From: Rhodococcus sp. W8901
Lineage (GTDB): Bacteria; Actinomycetota; Actinomycetes; Mycobacteriales; Mycobacteriaceae
Assembly (NCBI RefSeq): GCF_013348805.1
Contig: NZ_CP054690.1
Coordinates: forward strand, 5,332,001-5,396,000
Length of the DNA stretch: 64,000 nt
Direction of reading: 5' to 3'
In this document: positions 55,296-64,000 of the stretch, one piece after another
How positions within the stretch are numbered: the first letter of the stretch is position 1
Layout: every line of letters starts with the position of its first letter
Notes under the pieces: generated by a model
The model's input: only the letters and a program-made list of their open reading frames with translations
Told to the model about the DNA's origin: nothing
Database searches by the model: none
Made by a program: the position numbers and the translations under genes

Positions 55296-55640
55296 TCACT
55301 GACGTTCCGCGAGATCGAAGCCGATGTGCTCGGCGGCATCCTCGGGGCTGGCGAACAGCAATGTCTTGTCATCGAGGTGGACCATGCGCCCGTAGTGGGT
55401 GGAGCTGATCTCCTCGAAGATGGAGCCGTCGAATTCTTCGCCCAACGCCTCGGTGAGTTCGGCGTAGTCGAAATCGAGAAGACGGTGGCCGTCGACGCGA
55501 ATCATCGACGGGTACTCGGTCAGCTCCACCCCCTCTTTCGCGCCCATTACTTCCGCGACGACGCGACCGATGGGGGTGTTCATCAGGGTGACGCCACACA
55601 TGTTGGAGAACTCGGTGGACGATCCGAATTGCATGCTCAC
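55296..55640 (-). CDS. prmD: Monooxygenase regulatory/coupling protein (PrmD/MimD type)
   Basis: 114-residue effector protein of soluble di-iron monooxygenases. [30 protein letters not shown] and [26 protein letters not shown] match MimD/PrmD. It binds the hydroxylase to gate oxygen chemistry. The GTG at 55640 overlaps the stop of the hydroxylase small subunit, with AGGAG 8 nt upstream; ATG 55634 is alternative. Confidence 0.9.
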   Translation of the reverse strand: MSMQFGSSTEFSNMCGVTLMNTPIGRVVAEVMGAKEGVELTEYPSMIRVDGHRLLDFDYAELTEALGEEFDGSIFEEISSTHYGRMVHLDDKTLLFASPEDAAEHIGFDLAERQ

Positions 55641-56743
55641 TTGTCCAACTCCTTCGGGATGTCGAGCCCGAGATCTTCGAGCAAAGACCGGAATTTCACG
55701 GTGGCAGCGTCGAGACTCGACGCAAAGGTCACCGCCTTGTCGGCCGGCTGCGACCAGATCGGCTGCAGCGCGCGGGCCGCCTCGAGACACCGGGGCACCC
55801 ACGTGGCCAGCCACGTGCCGAACAGGTCCTTGTTCGACTCCCCGTACTCGGGATCCCTGGTCAACAACCGGTAGAGGTTACGGGTGTAGGTGAGATCGCG
55901 GTCGTAGTCGTGTTCGCCGGTGCCCACGATGGTCGGCGTGATGTAGTCGCCGTTGCCGGCGGCGATCTGCATGACGAGTTCGCTGCGGAACAACGAGCCC
56001 ACCAACTGCTCGAAGACGATGTTGGAGCCGAAGAGCAGTTCACACCAGTCGGGCACCGCGGTCAGTCGCTCGACGACCTCTCGGGTGGGCTGCCACTCGG
56101 GGGCGGACTGCCACACCTCCTTGTGCACCGCGCCGTCGAAGTTCTCCGTAGCCTCGGACAGATCCAGGTTGAACAGCGCCAGGTCCTGCGCGAATCGCAT
56201 CTTGTGGGCGGCGTTCACCGCGACGGCGGTGTTGATCATGTTGGTCGGGCACGACCGTTGGATCGACGTGAACACATGCAGCGCAAGACCGTTCTCGGCG
56301 TGCATCCACGCCCCCAGGTTGCGGGCGATGAACGTCAGCCACGGCGTGTTCCAGGCGTCGTAGACACGAGCTCGTTTGGCGTTGGACAGACAGAGCTCGA
56401 CCTGGTGTACGACTTTGGAGTTGTTTCGATAGATCGTCTGGTCCCACTCCTCGTTCGGGTCGAGGAACGCGTGCCAGTCCGACGACTTCGCAGCCGTCCA
56501 CTCCTTCGGGTATCCGCCGGGTCCGTCGCCGAAGCCGTATATCCACCCCTGCGACAGGTGACGTTCGGGGTCGGGCTGCACGTCGACGGTCACGTCCTCG
56601 TACATCGTCGATCGCAACTTGGCCGGCGTGTAGTAGCTGAACCTGCGGCTTCTGGAGCTGGGAAACTCGAGCGCGCCGGCCTCGGAGTCGGTGAACTCGA
56701 TCTTGGGAAAGCTGCGCTGCTTGGACCCGGTAGTTGTCGTCAT
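55637..56743 (-). CDS. prmC: Di-iron monooxygenase hydroxylase, small (beta) subunit
   Basis: 368 residues of the ferritin-like beta subunit of soluble di-iron monooxygenases. Segments include [62 protein letters not shown] and [19 protein letters not shown]. It lacks iron ligands and scaffolds PrmA. ATG 56743. Overlaps prmD by 4 nt. Confidence 0.93.
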   Translation of the reverse strand: MTTTTGSKQRSFPKIEFTDSEAGALEFPSSRSRRFSYYTPAKLRSTMYEDVTVDVQPDPERHLSQGWIYGFGDGPGGYPKEWTAAKSSDWHAFLDPNEEWDQTIYRNNSKVVHQVELCLSNAKRARVYDAWNTPWLTFIARNLGAWMHAENGLALHVFTSIQRSCPTNMINTAVAVNAAHKMRFAQDLALFNLDLSEATENFDGAVHKEVWQSAPEWQPTREVVERLTAVPDWCELLFGSNIVFEQLVGSLFRSELVMQIAAGNGDYITPTIVGTGEHDYDRDLTYTRNLYRLLTRDPEYGESNKDLFGTWLATWVPRCLEAARALQPIWSQPADKAVTFASSLDAATVKFRSLLEDLGLDIPKELDK

Positions 56744-56795
56744 CTCATTTCTCAGTTCTGGTCGGTGAAGCGAGGAAGGTGATACCCAACGGCTG

Positions 56796-57833
56796 CTACT
56801 CGAAGGCCGGGCTGGTGAACTTGTCGTAGAAGACCTGATCCCTCGGCGTGCTGTCGGCCTCGAGCAGTTCGAGCGCGGCATCCACCATCGGTGGCGGTCC
56901 GCACAGATAGACCTCGGACTTACGGATCTCCGGTTCGCGGCGGCTCACGACGTCGGTGACGTTGCCCTCCTCGCAGGTGATCGGACCGAACGGCGGCGGG
57001 TCCATCGACTCCGAGAAGCAGGCGACGAAGGTGAAGTCCGTCAGGCCCTTCCCGAGCTCGAGGATTTCGTCGACGTAGAACAGGTCCTGCGCGGTGCGGG
57101 CGCCGTAGTAGAAGTGCACCTGCCGCGTGTTGCCCGTTTCGCTCATGTGCCGGAGCAGCGAGAGGATCGGCGCCATCCCCGCTCCGCCCCCGATGAAGAC
57201 CACCGGGAGGACGTGCCCCTGTTTGAGCGTGAACGACCCGTAGGGGCCGGTGAGGGAGATCTCGTCGCCCACCGAGATCCCGTCCTCGAGTAGGCTGGAG
57301 AATCTTCCACCCGGATACTTCTTGATGAGGAACTCGACCTGCCCGGGCGTCGATTGTGTCGTCGCCATGGAGAAGGACCGGTGCTCCTCGGTGCCTGGAA
57401 TCTGCAGGTCCGAATACTGGCCCGGTTTGAACTCGTACGCCCCGACCACCTGGAGCCGCAGCGAAACGATGTCCTTCGTCATCGATTCGATCGCGGCGAC
57501 CCGGGTGCGCACATCCTGGATGGCGATACCGCCGAGGAGTTCGTCCTCGTCGAAATTCAGTAGCTCGATGGTGCAGTCGCTGAAAACGCGTGAGCGGCAG
57601 AGCAGTACGTAGCCCTCGTCGGCCTCCGCGTCGTTGCACGCGAAGGTCGAGTAGTCCTCCATCTGGATCTCGCCGTCGAGGACGTAGGACTTGCATGCCG
57701 AGCACCGCCCCTCGCGACAGCCGTGCATCAGGTGAATACCCTGCCGGAACGCGGCATCGAGCACGGTCTCCTCTTCGTCGACTTCCATCTCGATGTCGAC
57801 GGGCTCGAAATTGATTCGGTGCGTGTCGGCCAC
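56796..57833 (-). CDS. prmB: Monooxygenase NADH reductase (FAD, [2Fe-2S])
   Basis: 345 residues. The N-terminal plant-type ferredoxin domain has Cys in CREGRCSACKSY and, about 29 residues on, VLLCRS; then FAD-binding RSFSMATTQ and the NAD domain FIGGGAGMAPILSLLRHM, YLCGPPPMVDAAL. It passes electrons from NADH to the di-iron hydroxylase. AGGAG is 7 nt before GTG 57833. Confidence 0.95.
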   Translation of the reverse strand: MADTHRINFEPVDIEMEVDEEETVLDAAFRQGIHLMHGCREGRCSACKSYVLDGEIQMEDYSTFACNDAEADEGYVLLCRSRVFSDCTIELLNFDEDELLGGIAIQDVRTRVAAIESMTKDIVSLRLQVVGAYEFKPGQYSDLQIPGTEEHRSFSMATTQSTPGQVEFLIKKYPGGRFSSLLEDGISVGDEISLTGPYGSFTLKQGHVLPVVFIGGGAGMAPILSLLRHMSETGNTRQVHFYYGARTAQDLFYVDEILELGKGLTDFTFVACFSESMDPPPFGPITCEEGNVTDVVSRREPEIRKSEVYLCGPPPMVDAALELLEADSTPRDQVFYDKFTSPAFE

Positions 57834-57913
57834 GGGTGGTCTCCTGGGCTCGGGAATGAGGTTGAGGCCGCATGTGGCGCCGCGTGGACGCGGCGCCACC
57901 GACGGGCCCGGTG

Positions 57914-59545
57914 TCAGGCCGGCACTCCGCCGGCGCGGTACGCGGCGACGTGGGCATCGCGTTCGCTGTCGGACATTTCGTTCAAGAGCACATTCGGGCT
58001 CTGGAACGTATTGCCGCGTACGTCGTCGAGAGTCCACAGCTTCTTCGGGTCGTCCAAGTCGAGGTGCGGCTGGCCGACGAGCGTCCTGCCGTCGTCACGC
58101 ACGTACCCGAGGTCGTGCACAATGTCGGCGAGATCCTTGCCGTGGTGCAAGGTTTCCCATTCGCGGAATCCCGTGAGCCGCCCCATGTTCGGGGTCGGCC
58201 TGCCCTGGTACTCGCTGCGGAACGCGACCGCGTCGGTCCAGTAGCACGTCTCCGAGCAATACGTCCGCCACTGGTCGTCGACCTTCTCCACGACCATGTC
58301 CTCGCGGATGAGGGCGGGCACCATGCAGGTCCAGCAGCGGTGCGGGTACTGGTACCCGACCTCCTCGAAAGCGATCGGCTTGTTCCGGCCCGGGTAGGCG
58401 AGACGGTTGTATTCCTCCCACCACTTGCCGTACTTCGAGTACCAGCCCGGGTACTTGTGCTCGAACCACTCGAAGTCCTTGTCCGTCATCGCGTCGATCC
58501 GCCAGTAGTTGACGGGCCAACCCGTGGCGAAGAACCGGGCCACCTCGTGGACGTAGCCCTTCTCGACGATGCGGTTCCACGCCTCTTCGACCAGATCGTG
58601 CGGGATGGTCAGGCCGTACTTCTCGAGCGGGATGAGGTAACTGCGGTAGTAGTCGTCGTAGATCCACCGTCGCCACATCTCGGCATAGCTCTCGCGGTCC
58701 TTGCGGCGGTCCTTGGTGCCGTATTCGATGAAGGTGCCGATCGCTGCATCGACCACGCAGTGGTTGTTCCACCACGCGTACCGCAGGTCCCGCTCGAGGA
58801 GGGGACGGTTCCGTTCGTCGGCGAGCGCCATCAACAGAATCGAGTAGCCGTTCGAGATGTGCCGCGATTCGTCGGACTGCACCGAGTGGAAGACGGTGGG
58901 CAGCAAGTAGTCTCCGTTGGCCGCGGCCTCGTCGGGCATGGCCACGAACAGTGTGTTGGTGAACGCGGTCTCGGCCACCACCGTCAGGTAGATGTTCGCC
59001 GCGGTGATCGCGTCACCGGTGATGAACCCTTCACCGAACTGTCTGCCGATGGTGCCGGCGTAGTTGTTCGCGAACGCCTTCTCCGTCATGTCGAAGCCGG
59101 CAGGGTCGATGTAGTTGTTCATATACAGCTTCTTGAGGTTCATCTGGATAGTCGAGTGACGAACCTCGTCGATCATCTGAACGGCAAGTCCGTTGTGGAT
59201 CTCCGGGTTGGGCACGGCGTCGATGGCCATCGGCATGGCCCGCGCCGCCGAGATTTCCGGGAAGGGAATGATCGACAGGAACAACTTCTGCCATTCCAGC
59301 CACCGCTGCTGCACCTGCCGGAACATGTTGCCGCGGATCGCGCCGTCCATGGCGCCGTAGACCCGATTGTCCTTTTCCTCCTCCATTGGGAAGTAGGACC
59401 GCATGATCTGCTTGAGAGGGTCCTTCTTCGGGGCCTTCTCGAACGTGTAGTCGGTGCCGAACCGGGTGGCCGGGGTCGCGAAAGTCGGCTCCCACGAGAG
59501 CTCGGTGATCTTTGCGTGGGCCTTAGTCAGGCTCTGCCTGCTCAC
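57914..59545 (-). CDS. prmA: Di-iron monooxygenase hydroxylase, large (alpha) subunit (propane/MIM type)
   Basis: 543 residues. The di-iron ligands appear as Glu in FPEIS (97), EVRH (127-130), Glu in VVAETAF (192) and ESRH (226-229). Overall sequence follows MimA of M. smegmatis (acetone, phenol, propane) and PrmA of Rhodococcus/Gordonia (propane C2 hydroxylation); the two cannot be separated by eye, so the symbol is provisional. AGGAGG precedes GTG 59545. It leads the nine-gene operon. Confidence 0.95.
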   Translation of the reverse strand: MSRQSLTKAHAKITELSWEPTFATPATRFGTDYTFEKAPKKDPLKQIMRSYFPMEEEKDNRVYGAMDGAIRGNMFRQVQQRWLEWQKLFLSIIPFPEISAARAMPMAIDAVPNPEIHNGLAVQMIDEVRHSTIQMNLKKLYMNNYIDPAGFDMTEKAFANNYAGTIGRQFGEGFITGDAITAANIYLTVVAETAFTNTLFVAMPDEAAANGDYLLPTVFHSVQSDESRHISNGYSILLMALADERNRPLLERDLRYAWWNNHCVVDAAIGTFIEYGTKDRRKDRESYAEMWRRWIYDDYYRSYLIPLEKYGLTIPHDLVEEAWNRIVEKGYVHEVARFFATGWPVNYWRIDAMTDKDFEWFEHKYPGWYSKYGKWWEEYNRLAYPGRNKPIAFEEVGYQYPHRCWTCMVPALIREDMVVEKVDDQWRTYCSETCYWTDAVAFRSEYQGRPTPNMGRLTGFREWETLHHGKDLADIVHDLGYVRDDGRTLVGQPHLDLDDPKKLWTLDDVRGNTFQSPNVLLNEMSDSERDAHVAAYRAGGVPA

Positions 59546-59633
59546 TGTGCGCCTCCTGAACGGGGTGCCGGCCGGATGCCGGCTAGGGGGGACGTTGTGC
59601 GTCCGATTCAACGCTGTGATACACGGCATATCT

Positions 59634-59658
59634 GTCTCAGTGTGAGACGAAACTCACA
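59634..59658. promoter_or_regulatory. Overlapping dyads between prmA and its activator
   Basis: TGTGAG-N6-CTCACA (59641-59658) and GTCTCA-GTG-TGAGAC (59634-59648) are perfect overlapping inverted repeats, about 90 bp upstream of prmA and 80 bp upstream of the activator gene. The spacing suits an upstream activating site for the Fis-type HTH of the divergent regulator. Confidence 0.6.
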
Positions 59659-59739
59659 TTCACTAGGGCGCCTGCTGCATACACTTGCCCCGCGCGATGA
59701 CCTCTGGCCCGCCCGAACAGCCGACACGGGAGATCAACG

Positions 59740-61521
59740 ATGGGTTCGCAGACGCCGAACAGCCCACATCCGCATGGGGCATCTACCGGCGATACCCCCC
59801 AGGCTCATTTACCGACTGCGGCCGCCGGCTCTCCCGGTCGCCGGCTCGACCATTGGCTCCGCATGTCCTGGTCGCGGTCACGGGTCGTGCTGGGTGACGT
59901 CGACCGTCCCGCCGCGGAATACGTCGAGCGACCGCCGGTCGACACCGTTCTCACCCGCGCCGCCCGACCGGTGCTGGCCGCCCTGGCCGCCGAGATCGAG
60001 AACGAGCCGGTCTCGCTGATCCTGACCGATGCCACGGGCGTCGTCCTCTGGCGCCGCAGCGGAGACCGCGGATTGCTGACGACACTCGACCGAGTGGACC
60101 TCGCTCCCGGATTCCGCTACGCGGAAACACAAGTCGGGACAAATGGGATAGGAACGGCACTGGAGGTCGGGGTGCCCGTTCTGGTCGACGGGAGCCAACA
60201 CTTCAGCGGGCAGTTGCGTTCGTTCAGCTGTGCCGGGGCGCCGGTGACGCATCCCATCACCGGCGCGATCCTGGGGGTCGTGGACCTGACCACCAGGGCA
60301 CAGCATTCGAACTCGCTGCTGCTGTCCTTCGCCAAACTGGCCGCCGCCCGCATCAGCGAACGCATCCTCGAGGATGCCCACGAACTGGACCGGGCGGTGT
60401 TGAACGACTATCGCGCTGCATGCCAGCATTCGGGACGACCGGTCATAGCCATCGGCGAGGAAGTGCTGATGATCAATGCGTTGACACAGCAACAATTCGA
60501 CGCGGGTGACCAGATGGCCATCATCGAACACGCCCGGGACGCACGCGGGGTGGCCAAGCCGTTCTCGACCCTCACCGACCTACCGAGTGGCACCACCGCG
60601 CGGCTGAGCTACGAGCCGACCTTCGCCGGCGACAAACTGGCCGGGGGCATCGTCCGGATCAAGGCGCAGGTTTCCGCCACGACCCGTTCCCCGCTGGGCG
60701 CCGGGCGTGCACCTGCGCTGCGTACGATCGCCGGAAGCAGCGCTGTGTGGCGGCACACCGCCCAGGGTGTGATCGATGCATGCAAGCGGCGGGAATGGCT
60801 CGTCCTCGACGGAGAGCCGGGGGTCGGGAAGGCCGCGTTGATCCGGGCGGTGCACCAAAATGTCTGGGCAGGGCACAGACTCGCGCTGCTCGACGCCGCC
60901 GAGCTCGACAGCAACGAACTACTCGACCGAGCAGCATCGGAGTTCGACAGCGGATCGGATCTGGCAATACTTCACGCCGACGTCTTGTATGAGCCCGAAC
61001 TCGTCGAGCTCACGCACGTGCTGCAGGCGGCGCCCCCAGGGCCGCTCGCCCGTGATCCGTGGGTGAGCCTGACCCGACATCCGCAGGCGGTCGACACTTC
61101 CTCTCTGCTCCGGCTGTTTCCGAAGTCGATCAGCGTGCCGCCCTTGCGGTATCACCTCGAGGACATCCCTGATCTCGTGCGGGTACTCCTCGACGCGGCC
61201 GGGGCCACCGACCTCGTTCTGGCGCCCGCCGCCTTGAACCAGCTCATGCGCCTGGCATGGCGCGGAAATGTGACTCAGTTGCGCGACGTCCTCGAGGAGG
61301 TCCATAGGCACCGCCGCTCGGGTGTCATCGAACCGGAGGCGTTACCCGCCGAGTGCCGGGCGACGACCCGCCACAACCTGACCAGGATGCAGGCCCTCGA
61401 GCGCGATGCGATCGTCGATGCAATCGCCCTGCACGCCGGTGACAAGACTGCCGCAGCGGCGGCGCTGGGAATGTCTCGCGCAACGATCTACCGCAAGATC
61501 CGCGAGTTCGGGATCGTGTAG
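59740..61521 (+). CDS. AcoR-like activator with GAF, degenerate AAA+ and Fis HTH domains (MimR type)
   Basis: 593 residues. A GAF-like sensor covers about 60-210 (TNGIGTALEVGVPVLVDGSQHF, LGVVDLTTRAQH). A second segment follows, then an AAA+-like module with Walker A GEPGVGKAAL (358-367) and a C-terminal Fis HTH (DKTAAAAALGMSRATIYRKIREFGI). The GAFTGA loop that contacts sigma-54 is absent and the module is shortened; actinobacteria generally lack sigma-54. Divergent from prmA, it is the probable operon activator, as with MimR. Confidence 0.9.
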   Translation: MGSQTPNSPHPHGASTGDTPQAHLPTAAAGSPGRRLDHWLRMSWSRSRVVLGDVDRPAAEYVERPPVDTVLTRAARPVLAALAAEIENEPVSLILTDATGVVLWRRSGDRGLLTTLDRVDLAPGFRYAETQVGTNGIGTALEVGVPVLVDGSQHFSGQLRSFSCAGAPVTHPITGAILGVVDLTTRAQHSNSLLLSFAKLAAARISERILEDAHELDRAVLNDYRAACQHSGRPVIAIGEEVLMINALTQQQFDAGDQMAIIEHARDARGVAKPFSTLTDLPSGTTARLSYEPTFAGDKLAGGIVRIKAQVSATTRSPLGAGRAPALRTIAGSSAVWRHTAQGVIDACKRREWLVLDGEPGVGKAALIRAVHQNVWAGHRLALLDAAELDSNELLDRAASEFDSGSDLAILHADVLYEPELVELTHVLQAAPPGPLARDPWVSLTRHPQAVDTSSLLRLFPKSISVPPLRYHLEDIPDLVRVLLDAAGATDLVLAPAALNQLMRLAWRGNVTQLRDVLEEVHRHRRSGVIEPEALPAECRATTRHNLTRMQALERDAIVDAIALHAGDKTAAAAALGMSRATIYRKIREFGIV

Positions 61522-61770
61522 CTCTGGCGAGATGGACAGAGTCCGATCGGTATTCGGTCCGATGCCCGACCGGTTGTCTCGTTGATCCCGTCAGTACCGT
61601 CGACGGTCGACCTCGGCTGGATATGGCCCCGTTCCGACGACTACGGTCTCCATCGACGGCGATGGGTTGCCGGCGTCGGGACGCTCGGACAGCCACCGCT
61701 CGAAGGCCCCGCCTACCGGCAGCGCCTGTCGAAGTGGACGTGCAAACGAACGAAGGCTGGTCGCAGAGCA

Positions 61771-62373
61771 ATGACAGATCTCGGCGTGCAGGACCGCCGC
61801 ACCGCAATCGACGTGACTGCCCGCGCGCTGACCGAGGTCGGTGCGCCGTGGGTCGTCAACATCGTGGCGTCGATGATCATGGGTGTCGCGGTGGGCGCTC
61901 CCGGCTGGGGGGCATTCGTCGCGGTGTGCGCCGGCGTCGTCCCGATGGGCGTCATCCTGGCCGGGATGCGGCGGGCGCGGATCGGCGATCACCACGTCAC
62001 CCGGATCGACGAGCGACATCTGCTGATGGTCGTGCTTCTCGTTGTCGTGTTGGGCGGGTTGGTCGTCCAGATCGTGGCGCACGCGCCGATCGAGATGATC
62101 GCGTTCATGTCGGCGGGCCTGGTGGCGCTGCTGGTCGCGGCCGTGATCACCAGCCTCTTCCACTGGAAGGTCAGTGTCCACACCGGTGTGTCGGCAGGCG
62201 TGACAGTCGTTCTGGCGCTCGCCGTGTCGCCGTGGTGGCTGCTGACGCTGGTCCTCACACCGTTGATCGGCTGGTCCCGGGTTCACCTCGGAGACCACAC
62301 GCGCGGGCAGGTCGTCGTCGGCGCGCTCGCCGGAGCGCTCGCCGCCGGCCTGACCTACGCGTCCATCGCCTAG
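61771..62373 (+). CDS. PAP2-like integral membrane protein
   Basis: 200 residues with about six transmembrane segments and remnants of the phosphatidic-acid-phosphatase motif: VHTG with His137 and SR-x5-H-x3 (169-180). The final Asp of motif 3 is replaced by Gln180, and no KxxxxxxRP motif is clear, so catalysis is doubtful. ATG 61771; the frame extends back to 61582 without supporting features. Confidence 0.65.
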   Translation: MTDLGVQDRRTAIDVTARALTEVGAPWVVNIVASMIMGVAVGAPGWGAFVAVCAGVVPMGVILAGMRRARIGDHHVTRIDERHLLMVVLLVVVLGGLVVQIVAHAPIEMIAFMSAGLVALLVAAVITSLFHWKVSVHTGVSAGVTVVLALAVSPWWLLTLVLTPLIGWSRVHLGDHTRGQVVVGALAGALAAGLTYASIA

Positions 62374-62398
62374 GACGGCTCGTCGGCGCGACCCTCGA

Positions 62399-62728
62399 TC
62401 AGGCCGGCAGGTTCTCCGTGGCCCAGGCCGTGATCTCCCGCAGCGCCGGGAGAAGCGCCTGGCCGGACGGCGTCAGACTGTAACTGACAGCGATCGGCGG
62501 ACCGTCGTCGACCACCCGCTGGACCAGTCCGGCCTTGCCCAGAACGCCGAGCCGCTCGGAGAGCACCGAGTCGCTGATGCCCGCGACCGCGCGGCGCAAC
62601 TCGGAGAATCCGGCCGGGCCGGACAGCAGGGTCGCGAGAATGACGCCGTTCCAACGCTTCCCGAGAAACTCGAAGGCGCGTGCGAGGGCCGCGTCGCACG
62701 CCCTCGGTTCGTGTTCCTTGATCGCCAT
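62399..62728 (-). CDS. HxlR family transcriptional regulator
   Basis: 109-residue winged helix: CDAALARAFEFLGKRWNGVILATLLSGPAGFSELRRAVAGISDSVLSERLGVLGKAGLVQR and SYSLTPSGQALLPAL. HxlR factors often respond to reactive electrophiles and control an adjacent oxidoreductase. The divergent nitroreductase-like gene 77 bp away is the probable target. Confidence 0.88.
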   Translation of the reverse strand: MAIKEHEPRACDAALARAFEFLGKRWNGVILATLLSGPAGFSELRRAVAGISDSVLSERLGVLGKAGLVQRVVDDGPPIAVSYSLTPSGQALLPALREITAWATENLPA

Positions 62729-62805
62729 GCCCCGATCCTAGCAACCAGTGCTACTTTCGACATAGCCACTAGTAATTTAGAAGTCGCAAGGAAGAAGGAA
62801 GCATC

Positions 62806-63429
62806 ATGACCGAACTTGCCGAGGGCGTGACCCACACGCTCGGCACCCTCGACGAGGCCGGCCGCGCCGCGCTGTTCACCGAGGCGCGCACCGCGAACAC
62901 GTTCGCCCCCACCCCCGTCAGCGACGCCGAGCTCGCCGAAATCTGGGAGCTCGCGAAGTGGGCGCCGACGGCAGCCAACACCCAGCCGCTGCGGGTGCTC
63001 TTCGTCCGCACCGACGAGGGTCGCGCGCGGCTCGCCCAGCACATGGCCGACGGCAACAAGGCGAAGGTGCAGGCAGCGCCCGCGGTGGCCGTACTCGCGG
63101 TGGACACCCGCTTCCACCAGCACATTCCGACAGTGTTCCCGATCCGCCCCGAAATGGCCGACTTCTACGAGGCCAACGAGGAGGTGCGCTCCGGCACCGG
63201 GTCGTTCAACTCGGCACTGCAGGCGGGCTACTTCATCCTCGCGGTCCGCGCGCTGGGCCTGGCGGCCGGGCCGATGGCCGGCTTCGACGCCGCCGGGATC
63301 GACGGCGAGTTCTTCGCGGACGGGCCGTGGAAGTCGATCCTTGTCGTCAACATCGGCCACCCCGGCGAGAACCCGTGGTTCGACCGTCTCCCCCGGCTCG
63401 ACCCGGCGGAGACCCTGCACTGGGCCTGA
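62806..63429 (+). CDS. Malonic semialdehyde reductase-type nitroreductase (RutE-like)
   Basis: 207-residue FMN-dependent nitroreductase fold: ARTANTFAPTPVSDAELAEIWELAKWAPTAANTQPLRVLFV at the flavin site, GSFNSALQAGYFILAVRALGLAAGPMAGFD, and VVNIGHPGENPWFDRLPRL. RutE reduces malonic semialdehyde in pyrimidine breakdown; family placement is firm, substrate is not. GGAAG precedes ATG 62806. Confidence 0.88.
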   Translation: MTELAEGVTHTLGTLDEAGRAALFTEARTANTFAPTPVSDAELAEIWELAKWAPTAANTQPLRVLFVRTDEGRARLAQHMADGNKAKVQAAPAVAVLAVDTRFHQHIPTVFPIRPEMADFYEANEEVRSGTGSFNSALQAGYFILAVRALGLAAGPMAGFDAAGIDGEFFADGPWKSILVVNIGHPGENPWFDRLPRLDPAETLHWA

Positions 63430-63436
63430 GACGTCG

Positions 63437-64000
63437 TCAGCTCCCCGTCGCCGCGATCTCGGTGAGCAGGGTGGACGCTCGGTCGATGGCATCGTCGGCC
63501 GAGCGTCCCTCGCCCTGCACCGCACCCACCACGAGGCGGCCGGGCGCACCGACGGTCGCGGCGAAGAGAAAGACCCCACCCGCCTCGTCCGTGGTGCCGG
63601 TCTTGAGGCCCACCACGCCCTGCCGGCCGAGCAGCCAGTTCGTGTTCCGCACGACCCCGACGCCGGAGATCACCGCGTCGGGCCGTGCCACGATCTCGGC
63701 GATCACGGGGTGTCGCATCGCGGCCGCGGCGAGCAGCGTCAGATCGTGCGCGGTGCTGGTCGTCGAAGGCGAGAACCCGCTCGCGTCGGATCCGACCGTG
63801 GTGGCGGTCATGCCGAGTGAGCGGACCAGACCGGTCGCCGCCGTCCGGTAGTCGGCGAGCGAACCGAACGCCCACGTGGCGAGGGTGTCCGCCAGGTTGT
63901 TGGCCGACGGCAGCAGCATGCCCTCGAGGATCTCCCGTTGGGTCAGCTCTTGTCCCTGCCCGACCACCACCACGGAACCCTCGCGGGCGGCGTAGCTGCG
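63437..64000 (-). CDS. D-alanyl-D-alanine carboxypeptidase (S11), partial
   Basis: 188 residues reaching the right window edge; the N-terminus, with the SxxK nucleophile motif and signal peptide, is outside. The SxN motif is LPSANNLAD and the KTG motif is VGLKTGTTDEAG, both intact. It trims peptidoglycan stem peptides outside the membrane. It converges on the nitroreductase gene, 7 bp apart. Confidence 0.9.
   Translation of the reverse strand, partial: RSYAAREGSVVVVGQGQELTQREILEGMLLPSANNLADTLATWAFGSLADYRTAATGLVRSLGMTATTVGSDASGFSPSTTSTAHDLTLLAAAAMRHPVIAEIVARPDAVISGVGVVRNTNWLLGRQGVVGLKTGTTDEAGGVFLFAATVGAPGRLVVGAVQGEGRSADDAIDRASTLLTEIAATGS

Noticed and set aside
62729-62805. Operator dyad between the HxlR and nitroreductase genes
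   Set aside because: Only imperfect GTGCTA / TAGCCAC symmetry is visible, too weak to claim a site.

Overview
The window is chromosomal DNA from a high-GC actinomycete of the Rhodococcus/Nocardiaceae type. I infer this from GTG/TTG starts, 4-nt start/stop overlaps, F420-type luciferase-fold oxidoreductases, mycofactocin-type short-chain dehydrogenases, a mycothiol-dependent isomerase-type protein, a KshA steroid hydroxylase, a FadD17-like ligase and an actinobacterial di-iron propane/MIM-type monooxygenase cluster. I see no phage, plasmid, insertion sequence or CRISPR array. Species assignment is inference.

Layout. 1-7909: acyl-CoA/redox catabolic block (acyl-CoA dehydrogenase cut by the window edge, SDR, two acyl-CoA ligases, two SnoaL-like proteins, EthD protein, F420-type oxidoreductase). 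7926-12675: remnant histidine-utilisation locus: HutC repressor, a large NAD-glutamate dehydrogenase and, divergently, only the first ~89 codons of urocanate hydratase, which stops abruptly and is followed by ~360 bp of lower-GC DNA. 13040-15282: HPPD-like dioxygenase, mycofactocin-type SDR, initiator tRNA. 15408-23822: RelE/Phd toxin-antitoxin pair, housekeeping genes (DUF309, Lon-substrate domain, SRPBCC, lipase-like hydrolase, phosphodiesterase, GpsA), a Baeyer-Villiger-type monooxygenase and a hydrolase. 23926-30774: Zur-boxed AztD-like zinc lipoprotein, an orphan LeuA regulatory domain behind a leader peptide, lipocalin, MarR/DJ-1 operon with duplicated operator, SDR/DUF2867 protein, hydrolase, second mycofactocin SDR. 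30959-41332: baeRF-type protein, Clp_N/HTH protein with a complex operator, F420-type oxidoreductase, a complete betaine/choline-type ABC importer, two tandem RNHCP zinc-ribbon proteins, a TetR fragment, LapA, DUF4261 and TetR genes. 41401-49629: enoyl-CoA hydratase/SDR operon, SDR, MFS transporter, MDMPI-type protein, quinone oxidoreductase, KshA, hydrolase, monooxygenase-like ABM protein. 49647-61521: nine-gene prm/mim-type operon (di-iron monooxygenase A-B-C-D, alcohol dehydrogenase, amidohydrolase, DUF59 protein, second alcohol dehydrogenase, dedicated GroEL) with a divergent AcoR-like activator. 61771-64000: PAP2-like membrane protein, HxlR regulator, malonic-semialdehyde-reductase-type nitroreductase, and a DD-carboxypeptidase cut by the right edge.

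How genes work together: the prm/mim operon encodes hydroxylation of a small hydrocarbon or ketone, oxidation of the resulting alcohol, and assembly factors (GroEL, DUF59). The ABC importer is self-contained. The acyl-CoA blocks look like side-chain or terpenoid/steroid catabolism. Several regulators lie beside clear dyad operators (HutC, MarR, Phd, Clp_N-HTH, TetR, AcoR-like). The most notable observations are the decapitated hut locus, the nested four-half-site operator of the Clp_N-HTH gene, the orphan LeuA domain behind a probable attenuation leader, and the AcoR-like activator whose AAA+ module lacks the sigma-54 contact loop.
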